Shown here one piece after another: positions 54,927 through 64,000 of a stretch of 64,000 nt of DNA; position 1 is the stretch's first letter; the number at the start of each line of letters is the position of its first letter. Origin of the DNA: Leptospira chreensis. Its GTDB lineage: Bacteria; Spirochaetota; Leptospiria; Leptospirales; Leptospiraceae. The stretch is from assembly GCF_016919165.1 (NCBI RefSeq), contig NZ_JAFFPS010000027.1, forward strand, positions 25,072 to 89,071, given 5' to 3'. Position numbers and translations under genes: made by a program. The notes beneath the pieces are model-generated. The model did no database searches. It was given only the letters and a program-made list of their open reading frames with translations, and had not been told where the DNA came from.

Positions 54927-54946
54927 ATAGAGAAAGAAGCAAAACT

Positions 54947-56074
54947 ATGAGCGACCGTGGTTACTACGAAGTATTAGGCGTTTCGAAAGGTGCCTCTGAT
55001 GATGAAATCAAGAGCGCCTATCGTAAGTTAGCCATCAAATATCACCCTGATAAAAATAAGGGTGATAAAGAAGCGGAAGAAAAATTCAAAGAGGCTACTG
55101 AAGCCTATGAAGTGTTACGTGACGCACAAAAACGTGCGGCGTACGATCAGTTCGGCAAAGCGGGCGTGAATGCCGGTGCTGGCGGAGGATATGGGCAAGG
55201 TGCTTATACAGATTTCTCTGATATCTTTGGGGACTTCGGTGATATCTTCAGTGAATTTTTCGGGGGCGGAGGTGCTGGCGGTAGCCGCGGTGGTGGAAGA
55301 AGGTCCGGTCCTCAAAGAGGATCGGATTTACGTTATAATTTAGAAGTTAGTTTAGAAGATGCGGCCCTCGGTAAAGAATACAAAATAGAAATCCCACGAT
55401 TGGAAACTTGTGTGGATTGTTCTGGATCGGGAGCATCGAAAGGATCTTCGCCTACAGTTTGTCCGGATTGTTCGGGCACAGGTCAAGTGAGAAGGACACA
55501 AGGTTTCTTTAGTGTCACAACCACTTGCCCACGTTGTAAAGGAAAAGGAAAAGTCATTTCCAATCCTTGTAAAACTTGTAAGGGTGAAGGCCTAACAGAG
55601 AAAAGACGAACCATTCATATTAAAATTCCTGCAGGTGTAGAATCGGGAAGCCGACTCAAAGTTTCTGGAGAAGGTGAGTCTGGCCCGAACGGTGGACCAA
55701 GTGGGGATTTGTATGTGGTGACACATATTAAAAAACACCCAACCTTTGAACGCCAAGGGAATGACTTAATTGTTCAAAAAACAATTTCTTTGTCCATGGC
55801 TTGCCTTGGGGGAGAGATCGAAGTACCCTCCATTGATGGAAAAACCATCCAACTTAAAATTCCAGAAGGAACAGAAAGTGGGCAGATCTTCCGATTGAAG
55901 GGTCATGGGATTCCTTACCTTGGTTCTTATGGAAAAGGGGACCAACACGTAATCATCAAAGTCGAAATTCCTAAGAAACTTTCTAAAAAACAGAGGGAAC
56001 TTATGGAAGAATTTGCCCGCGAGTCTGGAGAAAAGGTGGGCAGTGGCGGAAAATCTAAGTTGTTTTTCCGCTGA
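54947..56074 (+). CDS. dnaJ: Chaperone protein DnaJ (Hsp40)
   Basis: Co-chaperone that stimulates DnaK ATPase and delivers substrates. The 375-residue protein is a type I DnaJ: J domain with HPD at 33-35, Gly/Phe-rich linker at about 70-120, four zinc motifs ([32 protein letters not shown]) and the C-terminal substrate domains. It follows dnaK by 20 bp and closes the heat-shock operon. Confidence 0.98.
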   Translation: MSDRGYYEVLGVSKGASDDEIKSAYRKLAIKYHPDKNKGDKEAEEKFKEATEAYEVLRDAQKRAAYDQFGKAGVNAGAGGGYGQGAYTDFSDIFGDFGDIFSEFFGGGGAGGSRGGGRRSGPQRGSDLRYNLEVSLEDAALGKEYKIEIPRLETCVDCSGSGASKGSSPTVCPDCSGTGQVRRTQGFFSVTTTCPRCKGKGKVISNPCKTCKGEGLTEKRRTIHIKIPAGVESGSRLKVSGEGESGPNGGPSGDLYVVTHIKKHPTFERQGNDLIVQKTISLSMACLGGEIEVPSIDGKTIQLKIPEGTESGQIFRLKGHGIPYLGSYGKGDQHVIIKVEIPKKLSKKQRELMEEFARESGEKVGSGGKSKLFFR

Positions 56075-56098
56075 ACTTTTGGAGTATTGAGAGCATCT

Positions 56099-57061
56099 AT
56101 GGATAAAAAAGTCCGACTCGGAGTCATTGGTACTGGCCATATGGGTCAATACCACGTAAACGTTGCCAAACAGCTTTCTGATGCTGAACTCATTGGAATA
56201 TTTGACGCTAATTTAGAACGTTCTGCGCAAATTGCTGAAAAACACAAAACAAAAGCGTTTCCAACAGTGGAAGAATTGTTAAAGGAAACGGATGCAATTG
56301 TCATTGCAGCACCAACTTTCCTTCATCATAAAATCGCAAAACAAGCGTTAACTGAAAAGAAACATGTTTTGGTAGAAAAGCCGATTTCGCAAACGGTAGA
56401 AGAAGCAAAAGAACTAGTAACTTTGGCAAAACAGAACAACTTAATTTTGCAAGTGGGTCACGTGGAACGGTTCAATGGAGCTGTTTTAGAACTTGGTAAA
56501 ATTGCAGAACACCCACTTCTCATTGAATCTAGAAGGATCGCACCATACAACAGTCGCATTACTGACGTCGGTGTGGTTTTGGATATGATGATTCACGATA
56601 TCGATATCGTTTTGAACTTGGTAAAATCAGAAGTGAAAGAAGTGAAAGCTGTTGGATCTTCCGTTGTTTCCAATCACGAAGACATTGCGAGTGTAGTTCT
56701 TACTTTTGCAAATGGTTGTGTTGCTTCCCTGAATGCTTCCCGTGCTTCCCAAGCAAAAATTAGAACTCTCAATATCTCTCAAAAAGATTCGTACGTATTT
56801 TTAGATTTTACCAACCAAGAGATTGAATTGCATAGACAAGCAAGTTCGACAACTCAACTCGGAAGTGGGGAAATCAAATACAGACAAGAATCCATCGTGG
56901 AAAAAATCTTTGTTCACAAAGACAATCCTCTCAAACAGGAACATGAACACTTTGTAAAATGTATTAAAGGAGAATCCGAACCTATGGTGAAGGGTGATTC
57001 CGATATTAGCACTTTAGAAGTCGCTTACAAAATCCTGGAAGAAATTCACGGCAAAAAATAA
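56099..57061 (+). CDS. Gfo/Idh/MocA family oxidoreductase
   Basis: NAD(P)-dependent sugar-type dehydrogenase of 320 residues from the ATG at 56099; an in-frame TTG exists at 56087, but GAGAG lies better before the ATG. The dinucleotide motif GVIGTGHMGQYH is at the N-terminus, the EKPIS motif follows near residue 93, and HDIDIV supplies catalytic-type His/Asp residues. Substrate unknown; similar enzymes act on nucleotide sugars or inositols. It is 24 bp after dnaJ and its stop overlaps the next ATG by one base. Confidence 0.9.
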   Translation: MDKKVRLGVIGTGHMGQYHVNVAKQLSDAELIGIFDANLERSAQIAEKHKTKAFPTVEELLKETDAIVIAAPTFLHHKIAKQALTEKKHVLVEKPISQTVEEAKELVTLAKQNNLILQVGHVERFNGAVLELGKIAEHPLLIESRRIAPYNSRITDVGVVLDMMIHDIDIVLNLVKSEVKEVKAVGSSVVSNHEDIASVVLTFANGCVASLNASRASQAKIRTLNISQKDSYVFLDFTNQEIELHRQASSTTQLGSGEIKYRQESIVEKIFVHKDNPLKQEHEHFVKCIKGESEPMVKGDSDISTLEVAYKILEEIHGKK

Positions 57062-57627
57062 TGACAGAAAATCCTGATTCAACTCGCGGAAAGTTACTTA
57101 TTTCCAACTCTAGTGTGATTCAGGATTTTTTTCACAAAACCGTTGTCCTTATGGTAGATCATGACGACGACGGTGCTTTTGGTCTGGTTTTAAACAAACC
57201 CACCGACCAAACAATGGAATCATTAATCAAAAATCTTCCAGATACGGCTTATTCCAACAAACAAGTATTTTCTGGCGGCCCTGTGGACAATATGTTCGTA
57301 TCCATACTTCACAATGGGAAACAAACAGAAGATCCTGGTGTGGAAATTGTTCCCGGAATTTATATGGCACGAAGTTTTGATACAATGATTGAAGTTCTTT
57401 CTTCCGATCAGATTCAGTTTCGTGTTTTGCAAGGATATGCGGGTTGGTCTTCCGGCCAATTGGAAAGTGAGTTTGAAAGGTTGTCTTGGGTTGTTTCTGA
57501 CCATGTGGACGAATCCATTGTTTTTGGTGAAGACGAATCTGAGGTTGTTTGGCGAGAGGCCCTTCGTAGTAAGGGTGGAATCTACAAATACTTTGTTGAC
57601 CATACCAAAGATCCATCTCTCAATTGA
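57061..57627 (+). CDS. YqgE/AlgH family protein (UPF0301)
   Basis: A 188-residue protein of the YqgE/AlgH family. RGKLLISNSSVIQDFFHKTVVLMVDHDDDGAFGLVLNKPT at the start and VFSGGPVD and GYAGWSSGQLESE are family signatures. Biochemical role is not settled; members have been linked to alginate or envelope regulation. The start codon overlaps the previous stop as TAATG, so translation is coupled to the oxidoreductase gene. Confidence 0.93.
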   Translation: MTENPDSTRGKLLISNSSVIQDFFHKTVVLMVDHDDDGAFGLVLNKPTDQTMESLIKNLPDTAYSNKQVFSGGPVDNMFVSILHNGKQTEDPGVEIVPGIYMARSFDTMIEVLSSDQIQFRVLQGYAGWSSGQLESEFERLSWVVSDHVDESIVFGEDESEVVWREALRSKGGIYKYFVDHTKDPSLN

Positions 57628-57648
57628 TTCACTACAAAAATTACCGAT

Positions 57649-58398
57649 ATGAAACTTGCATCCAAAAAGATTGTGCTCAGTTCAGGTTCTTCTCCCTTAG
57701 GAAAAGAACTTTTGCCACTGCTTCTTTCGGAAGGTGCTCTTGTCGTAGTTGGTGATTCGAATCCAGAAGAAATTCCCAATCACCCCAATCTCCAAAAGTA
57801 TAAAATTGATCCTTCGAAACCGGATCAAATGGAACGACTGATTGAATCGGCCATTGAAACCTTAGATAAAATCGATGTATTCATTCTAAATTCAGAACAA
57901 ATCACATATGCGGAAGATGAAAAGGAAGATTGGAACAAACTAAAAAGCCTTTTTCATTCGAACACACTCGCACCCATTTATACAGTGCAACGCTTAACTA
58001 ATTTAATTTCTGTAGGACTTCATATAATCGTTGTTAGTTCTGATTTAACGAAAATCCCGACTCCTGGATTTGGTTTGTATGGATCTTCCAAGTCTGCTTT
58101 GGATTATTTTTGGGATTCCTTTCGCAAACAAATCGGTAGAGAGTTCCGATTTTCGAGGGTCATTGCCCTGGAGCCAAAACTTTCCGAACCGAAACGACTG
58201 GCAAACCGGGTTTTACAATCGATCCTTCGCCCGAAGAAGAGAAGGTATGAGCACATTTCCCAATTGGGAAACCGGTTCTTATTAAAATTTTTGCCTTTTC
58301 TACGTTTTTTCCGAACCTTGGCCTATACATTCCGGTTAAAACACGAGAAAAAGAAGAAAATTTCCTCTAACGATCTCGCACCGAATATCGAAAATTAA
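57649..58398 (+). CDS. Short-chain dehydrogenase/reductase-like protein
   Basis: A 249-residue SDR-type protein. The Rossmann start is KKIVLSSGSSPLGKELLPLLLSEGA, where the glycine motif is GSSPLGK instead of the standard GxxxGxG, so cofactor binding is uncertain. The catalytic-type SxxYxxxK residues appear as VVVSSDLTK...GLYGSSKSA. The C-terminal 60 residues are unusually basic (RPKKRRYEHIS, LKHEKKKK), suggesting membrane-surface association. It is 21 bp after YqgE in the same direction. Confidence 0.8.
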   Translation: MKLASKKIVLSSGSSPLGKELLPLLLSEGALVVVGDSNPEEIPNHPNLQKYKIDPSKPDQMERLIESAIETLDKIDVFILNSEQITYAEDEKEDWNKLKSLFHSNTLAPIYTVQRLTNLISVGLHIIVVSSDLTKIPTPGFGLYGSSKSALDYFWDSFRKQIGREFRFSRVIALEPKLSEPKRLANRVLQSILRPKKRRYEHISQLGNRFLLKFLPFLRFFRTLAYTFRLKHEKKKKISSNDLAPNIEN

Positions 58399-58576
58399 TC
58401 ATTCCGTACTCTTTGTAGACAGACCCTTACTGGGTTTCTTGCCTATGCTTAATTTCTAAACAGTTAAATCCCTTCGTTTAACCTACTTATGTCGGATGGA
58501 GTCGGAATCCATTCTTTTGCGTCATATCTTCCATTTGGTACAAATATTGCTAACTAAGTAAGCAGAGGGTGCCCCC

Positions 58577-60001
58577 ATGTTTATCGCCGATTATAGTGAA
58601 AAGAATATATATGATGAGATGTTTTCCAGCGAAGGTTATCCGCGTAAAAGTTACGATTTTGTAAAAACAAAAATGGAGAGTTTGGGTGGGATCGAACTCG
58701 TAAAACGAAGTAGTTCTGCCGAGAGGGCTCTCATGTCACTCGGAATCACCTTTACCTTGTATGGTGATGGTGGTGAACAAGAACGGATTATGCCTTTTGA
58801 TGTCATTCCTCGGATTGTACCGAGTGAAGAGTGGATTAATTTAGAAAAAGGACTCAAACAAAGAATCCAAGCACTCAATTTATTTTTAACTGATATTTAT
58901 GGAGAAGGAAAAATTCTCAAAGATAAAATCATTCCTCGGGATATGATTGAGTCGAGTTCCGGTTACCTCAAACAGTGTATTGGTTTGCGACCTCCAAAAG
59001 ACATTTGGATACATATTACGGGAACGGATTTGGTGCGGGATGGAGCAGGTGCCTTCCATGTGTTAGAAGATAACTTACGTTGTCCTTCTGGTGTGTCTTA
59101 TGTTTTGGAAAATCGTGAAGTGATGAAACGAACCTTTCCGGAACTATTCGAAAAGTTAAACATTCGCCAAGTTTATGATTATCCTTACCATCTCAGGTCT
59201 ATGTTGGAAAACCTAACGGATGTTGTAGATCCCGTGATTGCGGTATGGACTCCTGGTGTTTACAATTCCGCTTATTATGAACATAGTTTTTTAGCGCAAA
59301 AGATGGGAGTGTATTTGGTAGAAGGATCGGATCTCATTGTAGAAAATCATAAAGTCTATATGAAAACGACCAAAGGTCTTCGTAAGGTAGATGTTATCTA
59401 CCGAAGGATCGACGATACTTTTATGGATCAGTCCAGTTTTAGACCCGATTCTTTACTAGGAGTGAAGGGAATCTTTGAAGCATACAAACGAGGGAATGTG
59501 GCGTTGGCAAATGCTCCGGGCACAGGAGTCGCTGACGATAAGGTAATTTATTCCTATGTTCCAAAGATCATTAAATACTACTTAGGCGAAGAGCCGATCA
59601 TTCCCAATGTTCCTACCTATCTATGTTCTGAAGGTCCAGATTTACAATTTGTTTTGGAAAACATTCATAATCTAGTAGTAAAGGCAGCCAATGGTGCCGG
59701 TGGTTATGGAATGATCATTGGTCCAAAATCTACCAAACAAGAACAGGAAGATTTTAAGGAACTGATCAAAGCAGATCCAAGAAACTATATTGCCCAACCA
59801 GTTTTAAACCTTTCGACAGTACCAACTCTCATTGCGGATAAAATCGAATCTCGCCACGTAGATCTTAGACCGTTCATTTTATACGGTAAGGATATCTATG
59901 TGATGCCAGGTGGACTCACTCGAGTGGCTCTCCGCAAAGGATCACTTGTGGTCAATTCATCCCAGGGAGGCGGTTCAAAAGACACCTGGGTTTTAGGATA
60001 A
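58577..60001 (+). CDS. Circularly permuted ATP-grasp protein (COG2308 type)
   Basis: Probable peptide-bond-forming or amidoligase enzyme of 474 residues. It follows the DUF404/DUF407 pattern: early PFDVIPRIVPSEEWINLEKGLKQRIQALNLFLTDIYGEGKI, the IWIHITGTDLVRDGAGAFHVLEDNLRCPSGVSYVLENR core, and a C-terminal VVKAANGAGGYGMIIGP loop with a RHVDLRPFILYG strand. The start ATG follows AGAGGG. It is the first gene of a three-gene operon with an alpha-E and a transglutaminase-DUF2126 protein; family members are proposed to synthesise or ligate small peptides, with the substrate unknown. Confidence 0.9.
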   Translation: MFIADYSEKNIYDEMFSSEGYPRKSYDFVKTKMESLGGIELVKRSSSAERALMSLGITFTLYGDGGEQERIMPFDVIPRIVPSEEWINLEKGLKQRIQALNLFLTDIYGEGKILKDKIIPRDMIESSSGYLKQCIGLRPPKDIWIHITGTDLVRDGAGAFHVLEDNLRCPSGVSYVLENREVMKRTFPELFEKLNIRQVYDYPYHLRSMLENLTDVVDPVIAVWTPGVYNSAYYEHSFLAQKMGVYLVEGSDLIVENHKVYMKTTKGLRKVDVIYRRIDDTFMDQSSFRPDSLLGVKGIFEAYKRGNVALANAPGTGVADDKVIYSYVPKIIKYYLGEEPIIPNVPTYLCSEGPDLQFVLENIHNLVVKAANGAGGYGMIIGPKSTKQEQEDFKELIKADPRNYIAQPVLNLSTVPTLIADKIESRHVDLRPFILYGKDIYVMPGGLTRVALRKGSLVVNSSQGGGSKDTWVLG

Positions 60002-60010
60002 GGATATTAT

Positions 60011-60979
60011 ATGTTAAGCCGAGTTGCAGAATCAGTTTTTTGGATGAATCGATATATCGAGAGAGCAGAAAACTACTCTCGGTTCATTGATGTCAATCAC
60101 CAGTTATCTTTGGATTTAAATGAACAGGTTTTGAACCAATGGTTACCTCTTGTTCATACAACAGGTGACGTTGAGTTATTTGAAAAAAGATACTCAGAGC
60201 CAAGTCCAGTCAATGTCATAAAGTTTATGACTTTTGATGAAGAAAATCCCAATTCTATATTTCAGTGTCTTTCCAGGGCAAGAGAAAATGCGAGAACGAT
60301 TCGTGAAAATATTTCAACATCCATGTGGGAAGTATTGAATGAGTTTTATCTTTTGATTAAAGACTATCGCAAAATTTATATGGAATCTTCGGAGTTTCAT
60401 GGTGATACCGTTTCCATGGGTCTTTCCGAATTCCTAAGTACAGTTAGAAAAAGCTGCCAAAGTTTTTATGGTTGTTCCGATGCCACGATATCGCATGACG
60501 AAGTTTGGAATTTCTCCTTACTTGGAAGATTTTTGGAACGTGCGGACAAAACAACGAGAATCCTAGATATGAAGTATTTCATTTTACTTCCTTCGGTTCA
60601 TGATGTGGGTTCTACCTTAGATTTATTACAATGGTTATCATTATTAAAGTCGGCCTCTGCACATGAGATGTACAATCAAAAATACAAACGGGTGGATCCA
60701 ACAGATATTGCTGAGTTTTTGATTTTGAATGAAACCTTCCCAAGATCTATTTTCTTTTGTATCCAAGAGATGCAAGAGGCGTTAGAAAAAATTTCCGGAA
60801 TTAAGGAAGGTTTACCAAGAAACTTGGCGCAAGATGCAACAACTGTTTATTTGAATCGATTGCGATCAGAAAACATTAAATCCATTTTTGATAAAGGTCT
60901 ACATGAATATTTAGATGATATTCAAATAGAACTCAATCATATAGGTTCCAAAATCGTGGAACGATTTTTTACAAATTAA
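60011..60979 (+). CDS. Alpha-E domain protein (COG2307 type)
   Basis: A 322-residue, nearly all-helical protein of the alpha-E family. The start MLSRVAESVFWMNRYIERAENYSRFIDVNHQ is the family signature (xxWxxRYxERAE), and SRARENARTIRENISTSMWE and FLERADKTTRILDMKY follow the pattern. The alpha-E family is found almost only next to COG2308 ATP-grasp proteins and is thought to bind them or their product. It is nine bases from the ATP-grasp stop and two bases from the next ATG. Confidence 0.92.
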   Translation: MLSRVAESVFWMNRYIERAENYSRFIDVNHQLSLDLNEQVLNQWLPLVHTTGDVELFEKRYSEPSPVNVIKFMTFDEENPNSIFQCLSRARENARTIRENISTSMWEVLNEFYLLIKDYRKIYMESSEFHGDTVSMGLSEFLSTVRKSCQSFYGCSDATISHDEVWNFSLLGRFLERADKTTRILDMKYFILLPSVHDVGSTLDLLQWLSLLKSASAHEMYNQKYKRVDPTDIAEFLILNETFPRSIFFCIQEMQEALEKISGIKEGLPRNLAQDATTVYLNRLRSENIKSIFDKGLHEYLDDIQIELNHIGSKIVERFFTN

Positions 60980-60981
60980 CT

Positions 60982-63900
60982 ATGAGTATACGAGTTGCAC
61001 TTTCCCATATCACAACCTATCAATATGACAAGTCGATCAAACTCTCGCCGCATGTGGTTAGATTAAGACCGGCTCCACATACAAAAAATCATATTGTTTC
61101 TTATTCCTTAAATATACTACCGGAACAAAAATTTCTAAATTGGCAACAAGATCCATTTGGAAATTATTTGGCTCGTTTGGTATTTCCTGAGAAAACCAAT
61201 ATATTACAAGTAGCAGTTGATTTGGTTACCGATTTAAAGGTAATCAATCCCTTTGATTTTTTTGTCGAAGAGTATGCAGAGAACTTTCCCTTTACATATG
61301 ACAAAGTTTTAAAGAAGGAACTCGCTCCATATTTAAAAGTAAAAAAACCCGGGAAACTACTCGCATCTTATCTCAAAACCATTGATGTTGAATCGAGAAG
61401 GATTGTTGAATTTTTAGTAGCAGTGAATGCTAAAGTTTACTCTGACGTTGGTTATGTGATCCGAATGGAACCGGGAATCCAACCACCTGAATTGACTTTA
61501 TCTTCTCGTATGGGTTCTTGTCGGGACTCTGCTTATTTACTCGTCCAGATACTCAGAAATTTGGGCCTTGCTGCAAGATTTGTATCTGGGTATTTGATCC
61601 AATTGAAAGCCGATGTAAAATCTTTGGATGGCCCATCGGGTGCGGAATCCGATTTTACAGACCTACATGCTTGGGCAGAGGTTTATATCCCAGGAGCCGG
61701 ATGGGTGGGTCTTGATCCCACTTCCGGTCTTTTTACAGGTGAGGGTCACATTCCATTGGCTGCGACTCCGGAACCAGAATCTGCCGGGCCGATTTATGGT
61801 TTTGCTGAAAAAGCAAAAATAGAATTTTCTTTTCATATGGGAGTGGAAAGAGTTTTAGAAACTCCTAGGGTCACCTTACCATACCAAGACGATGATTGGA
61901 ACCGTATCATTCGGTTAGGTGATTCCATTGACAAACGAATCAAAAAAAATGATATCAGGCTCACAATTGGTGGGGAACCTACTTTTGTTTCCACGGAAAA
62001 CCGAGAAGCTCCCGAATGGAATTTTGATGCTTTAGGTTTTGAGAAATATTCCAAATCAGAACAATTGATTAAAAAATTAGGGAAACATTTTGCTCCCGGT
62101 GGCCTTCTTCAATATGGACAAGGGAAATGGTATCCGGGGGAACCTCTTCCCAGATGGGCAATGATTTCTTATTGGCGGAAAGATGGGGAACCCATTTGGA
62201 ACCATCCTTATCTACTCGCCGATGATCGTTACACTGGTTCGGCAACAACAGAAGATGCGAGAAGATTCATTAGTGTTCTTGGCGAGTATCTTAGAGTTCC
62301 GACTACATCGATTCATACGGCTTACGAAGATAATTTATACTATCTTTGGCAAGAAGCAAATTTACCTGCTGAAACAGAATCGATATTAGATGATTTAAAC
62401 ACTTACGATGAGATGGAACGTAAACGAATTCTTAAAGTTGTCGATTCGGGTTTACATCGAGAAGTGGGGTATACACTTCCATTGGATTATGATGTGACTA
62501 ACCAGTCTTGGACATCCGATGAATGGATCTTTCGACGAGGAAAGATGTACTTAATTCCTGGAGATTCACCGATCGGATTGAGATTGCCATTACATTCATT
62601 AGGTGGAAAACAAACTCCTTCTTCTCCTGAAGATCCAGCCGCTCCCAAACCGGCTCTTCCGAAAGCAAAGGAATTAGGCCAATCACCATTTCTCACAACA
62701 ACAGTTAGTTACGTGGCATCAGAGGAACGAACCCGTACTGCCCTTTGTGTGGAACCTAGAAATGGAAATATTCGTGTATTTTTACCACCAATCAAATCAT
62801 TAGAAGGTTGGTTGCGATTGATTTATGCGATTGAACAAACAGCCTTAGGAACAGATATTCCCATTGTTTTGGAAGGGTATGAGGCTCCGCATGATCCTAG
62901 ATTAAACCGCTTTAAGATCACTCCTGATCCTGGGGTCATTGAAGTTAACTTCCATCCTTCTTCTTCTTTTGGAGAGATTGTTGAAAAAACAAAAATTCTT
63001 TATGAGGAAGCAGAACAACTTCGATTGACTGCAGAAAAGTTTTTGATGGATGGTCGTCACTCAGGTACTGGTGGTGGAAACCATATTACACTCGGTGGTG
63101 CTTCTGTTGCTGACAGCCCATTTCTACGCAAACCTTCGCTTTTGCGAAGTTTGGTGGCGTATTGGCAAAATCATCCAGGACTTTCTTATTTATTTTCTGG
63201 AATGTTTATTGGTCCTACCTCGCAGTCACCGAGGATTGATGAAGGTAGAAATGATTCTTTACATGAATTAAAAATTGCATTCCAACAAATTGATTCCAGT
63301 CGAAATACTTCGCCTTGGATGTTGGATCGAATGTTAAGAAATATCTTAATCGATATCACCGGAAATACACATCGAACAGAAATTTCTATAGACAAACTAT
63401 TTGATCCAGGATCCCCCACTGGAAGATTGGGACTCATCGAAATGCGTGCTTTTGAAATGCCTCCTCATTATCAGATGAGTGTAATCCAACAAGCATTTAT
63501 GATGGCAATCATCTGTCGGTTTTGGGAAGATCCTTATTATGGAAATCCAGTCAATTGGAATACGGATTTGCACGATCGATTTATGTTGCCATACTTTGTT
63601 TATCGAGATTTTAAAGAAGTGATCTTAGATTTGCAGAATAGTGGATTTGGTTTTTTATCAAAAGACTTTGATCCGTTTTTTGAATTTCGATTTCCTCAAT
63701 ATGGAATTTGTTATTTAGATGGAATGGAAATTGAATTACGTATGGCTTTAGAACCATGGAACGTACTCGGTGAAGAGAATACGGCACAGGGAACTTCAAG
63801 GGGAGTCGACTCAGCCACAGAAAGAGTACAAGTAAAGGTAAAAGGTTTTCATCCTGAACGATATAAATTGAGTTGTAATGGGTACGAGGTTCCGCTACAA

Positions 63901-64000
63901 GCAACGTCTGTTTATAATGAATATGTGGCTGGAGTGCGATTCAAAGCCTGGACCCCTGTTTTTACTTTACATCCACATCTACCTGCACAACAATCTTTGG
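60982..64000 (+). CDS. Transglutaminase-like/DUF2126 fusion protein, cut off by window end
   Basis: The visible 1006 residues run off the right edge with no stop. The N-terminus (SIRVALSHITTYQYDKSIKLSPHVVRLRPAPH) is the transglutaminase N-terminal domain, then a papain-like transglutaminase core with catalytic triad C180 (GSCRDSAY), H229 (DLHAWAE) and D245 (LDPTSG). From about residue 315 (KNDIRLTIGGEPTFVS) it is a DUF2126 domain with DDRYTGS and SGTGGGNHITLGG. Combining both domains in one chain fits the largest members of this family. It starts three bases after the alpha-E stop. It likely cleaves or links peptides made by the ATP-grasp partner; this is inference. Confidence 0.9.
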   Translation, partial: MSIRVALSHITTYQYDKSIKLSPHVVRLRPAPHTKNHIVSYSLNILPEQKFLNWQQDPFGNYLARLVFPEKTNILQVAVDLVTDLKVINPFDFFVEEYAENFPFTYDKVLKKELAPYLKVKKPGKLLASYLKTIDVESRRIVEFLVAVNAKVYSDVGYVIRMEPGIQPPELTLSSRMGSCRDSAYLLVQILRNLGLAARFVSGYLIQLKADVKSLDGPSGAESDFTDLHAWAEVYIPGAGWVGLDPTSGLFTGEGHIPLAATPEPESAGPIYGFAEKAKIEFSFHMGVERVLETPRVTLPYQDDDWNRIIRLGDSIDKRIKKNDIRLTIGGEPTFVSTENREAPEWNFDALGFEKYSKSEQLIKKLGKHFAPGGLLQYGQGKWYPGEPLPRWAMISYWRKDGEPIWNHPYLLADDRYTGSATTEDARRFISVLGEYLRVPTTSIHTAYEDNLYYLWQEANLPAETESILDDLNTYDEMERKRILKVVDSGLHREVGYTLPLDYDVTNQSWTSDEWIFRRGKMYLIPGDSPIGLRLPLHSLGGKQTPSSPEDPAAPKPALPKAKELGQSPFLTTTVSYVASEERTRTALCVEPRNGNIRVFLPPIKSLEGWLRLIYAIEQTALGTDIPIVLEGYEAPHDPRLNRFKITPDPGVIEVNFHPSSSFGEIVEKTKILYEEAEQLRLTAEKFLMDGRHSGTGGGNHITLGGASVADSPFLRKPSLLRSLVAYWQNHPGLSYLFSGMFIGPTSQSPRIDEGRNDSLHELKIAFQQIDSSRNTSPWMLDRMLRNILIDITGNTHRTEISIDKLFDPGSPTGRLGLIEMRAFEMPPHYQMSVIQQAFMMAIICRFWEDPYYGNPVNWNTDLHDRFMLPYFVYRDFKEVILDLQNSGFGFLSKDFDPFFEFRFPQYGICYLDGMEIELRMALEPWNVLGEENTAQGTSRGVDSATERVQVKVKGFHPERYKLSCNGYEVPLQATSVYNEYVAGVRFKAWTPVFTLHPHLPAQQSL

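Noticed and set aside
58399..58576. Promoter and hairpin candidates before the ATP-grasp gene (TTGCGT/TACAAA, ATGGA/TCCAT)
   Set aside because: Boxes match consensus poorly and arms are five bases; not strong enough to list.
1..64000. Search for tRNA, rRNA, CRISPR arrays, insertion sequences and prophage genes
   Set aside because: No direct-repeat array, transposase, integrase or cloverleaf-like segment was seen by eye; short or diverged ones cannot be excluded without a scan.

Overview
The window looks like a chromosomal segment of a Leptospira species, most likely from the saprophytic (L. biflexa-like) side of the genus. The basis is the protein content rather than any marker gene: a plastid-type ferredoxin-NADP reductase ending in Tyr, many lipoproteins with loose spirochaetal lipoboxes (FTSC, LQC, LDC, TNC types), a flagellar FliG, paired TRL-like lipoproteins, a DUF3015 secreted protein, a hrcA-grpE-dnaK-dnaJ operon behind a CIRCE element, a nuoG-nuoI pair, and moderate GC (about 40% by eye). 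No rRNA, tRNA, insertion sequence, prophage or CRISPR array was seen. This is densely coded, mostly core chromosome.

Layout. 1-3.6 kb: queE (unusual cysteine spacing), a VWA-STAS fusion protein, and a PC4-like DNA-binding protein in an operon with FNR. 3.7-8.6 kb: a small unknown ORF plus a DUF3015 protein, facing a reverse-strand operon of lipoprotein, HmuY-like lipoprotein, TonB-dependent receptor and HExxH protein, preceded by a Fur-like box; this reads as an iron/heme uptake unit. 8.8-13.9 kb: PAS-GGDEF-EAL protein, M23 peptidase, two membrane proteins whose starts overlap on opposite strands. 13.9-15.6 kb: TetR regulator plus metallo-beta-lactamase-fold hydrolase with a palindromic operator. 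15.7-19.3 kb: fliG, an HTH regulator with two palindromes upstream, the only long gene-free stretch (17275-17631, with an orphan terminator), a glycerophosphodiester phosphodiesterase lipoprotein and two TRL-like lipoproteins.

19.3-31.8 kb: M1 aminopeptidase lipoprotein, tandem amidase-domain lipoprotein, a GMC oxidoreductase with a small exported partner, a TPR protein, a reverse operon (TonB-like, NusG paralogue, KdsD, AroD) and, divergently, aroC with a response regulator. 31.8-38 kb: nuoG-nuoI, an unknown exported protein, thiolase with a DUF35 Zn-ribbon/OB protein, DUF1801 and a 4HBT thioesterase. 38-48.5 kb: a reverse RND efflux operon and a glnD plus GH13 glucosidase pair. 48.5-57.6 kb: GH172 (DUF2961) protein, PAS-GGDEF protein, the heat-shock operon, Gfo/Idh/MocA oxidoreductase, YqgE and an SDR-like protein.

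The last 5.4 kb (58577 to the window end) is a three-gene operon of a circularly permuted ATP-grasp protein, an alpha-E protein and a very large transglutaminase-DUF2126 protein cut off by the window. The association is conserved across bacteria and has been proposed to make or modify peptides, but its substrate is not known; it is the least understood coherent system here. Several junctions are extremely tight (ATGA and TAATG overlaps, shared TTAA stop sites, divergent start overlap at CATG), and many genes appear to begin with TTG or GTG.
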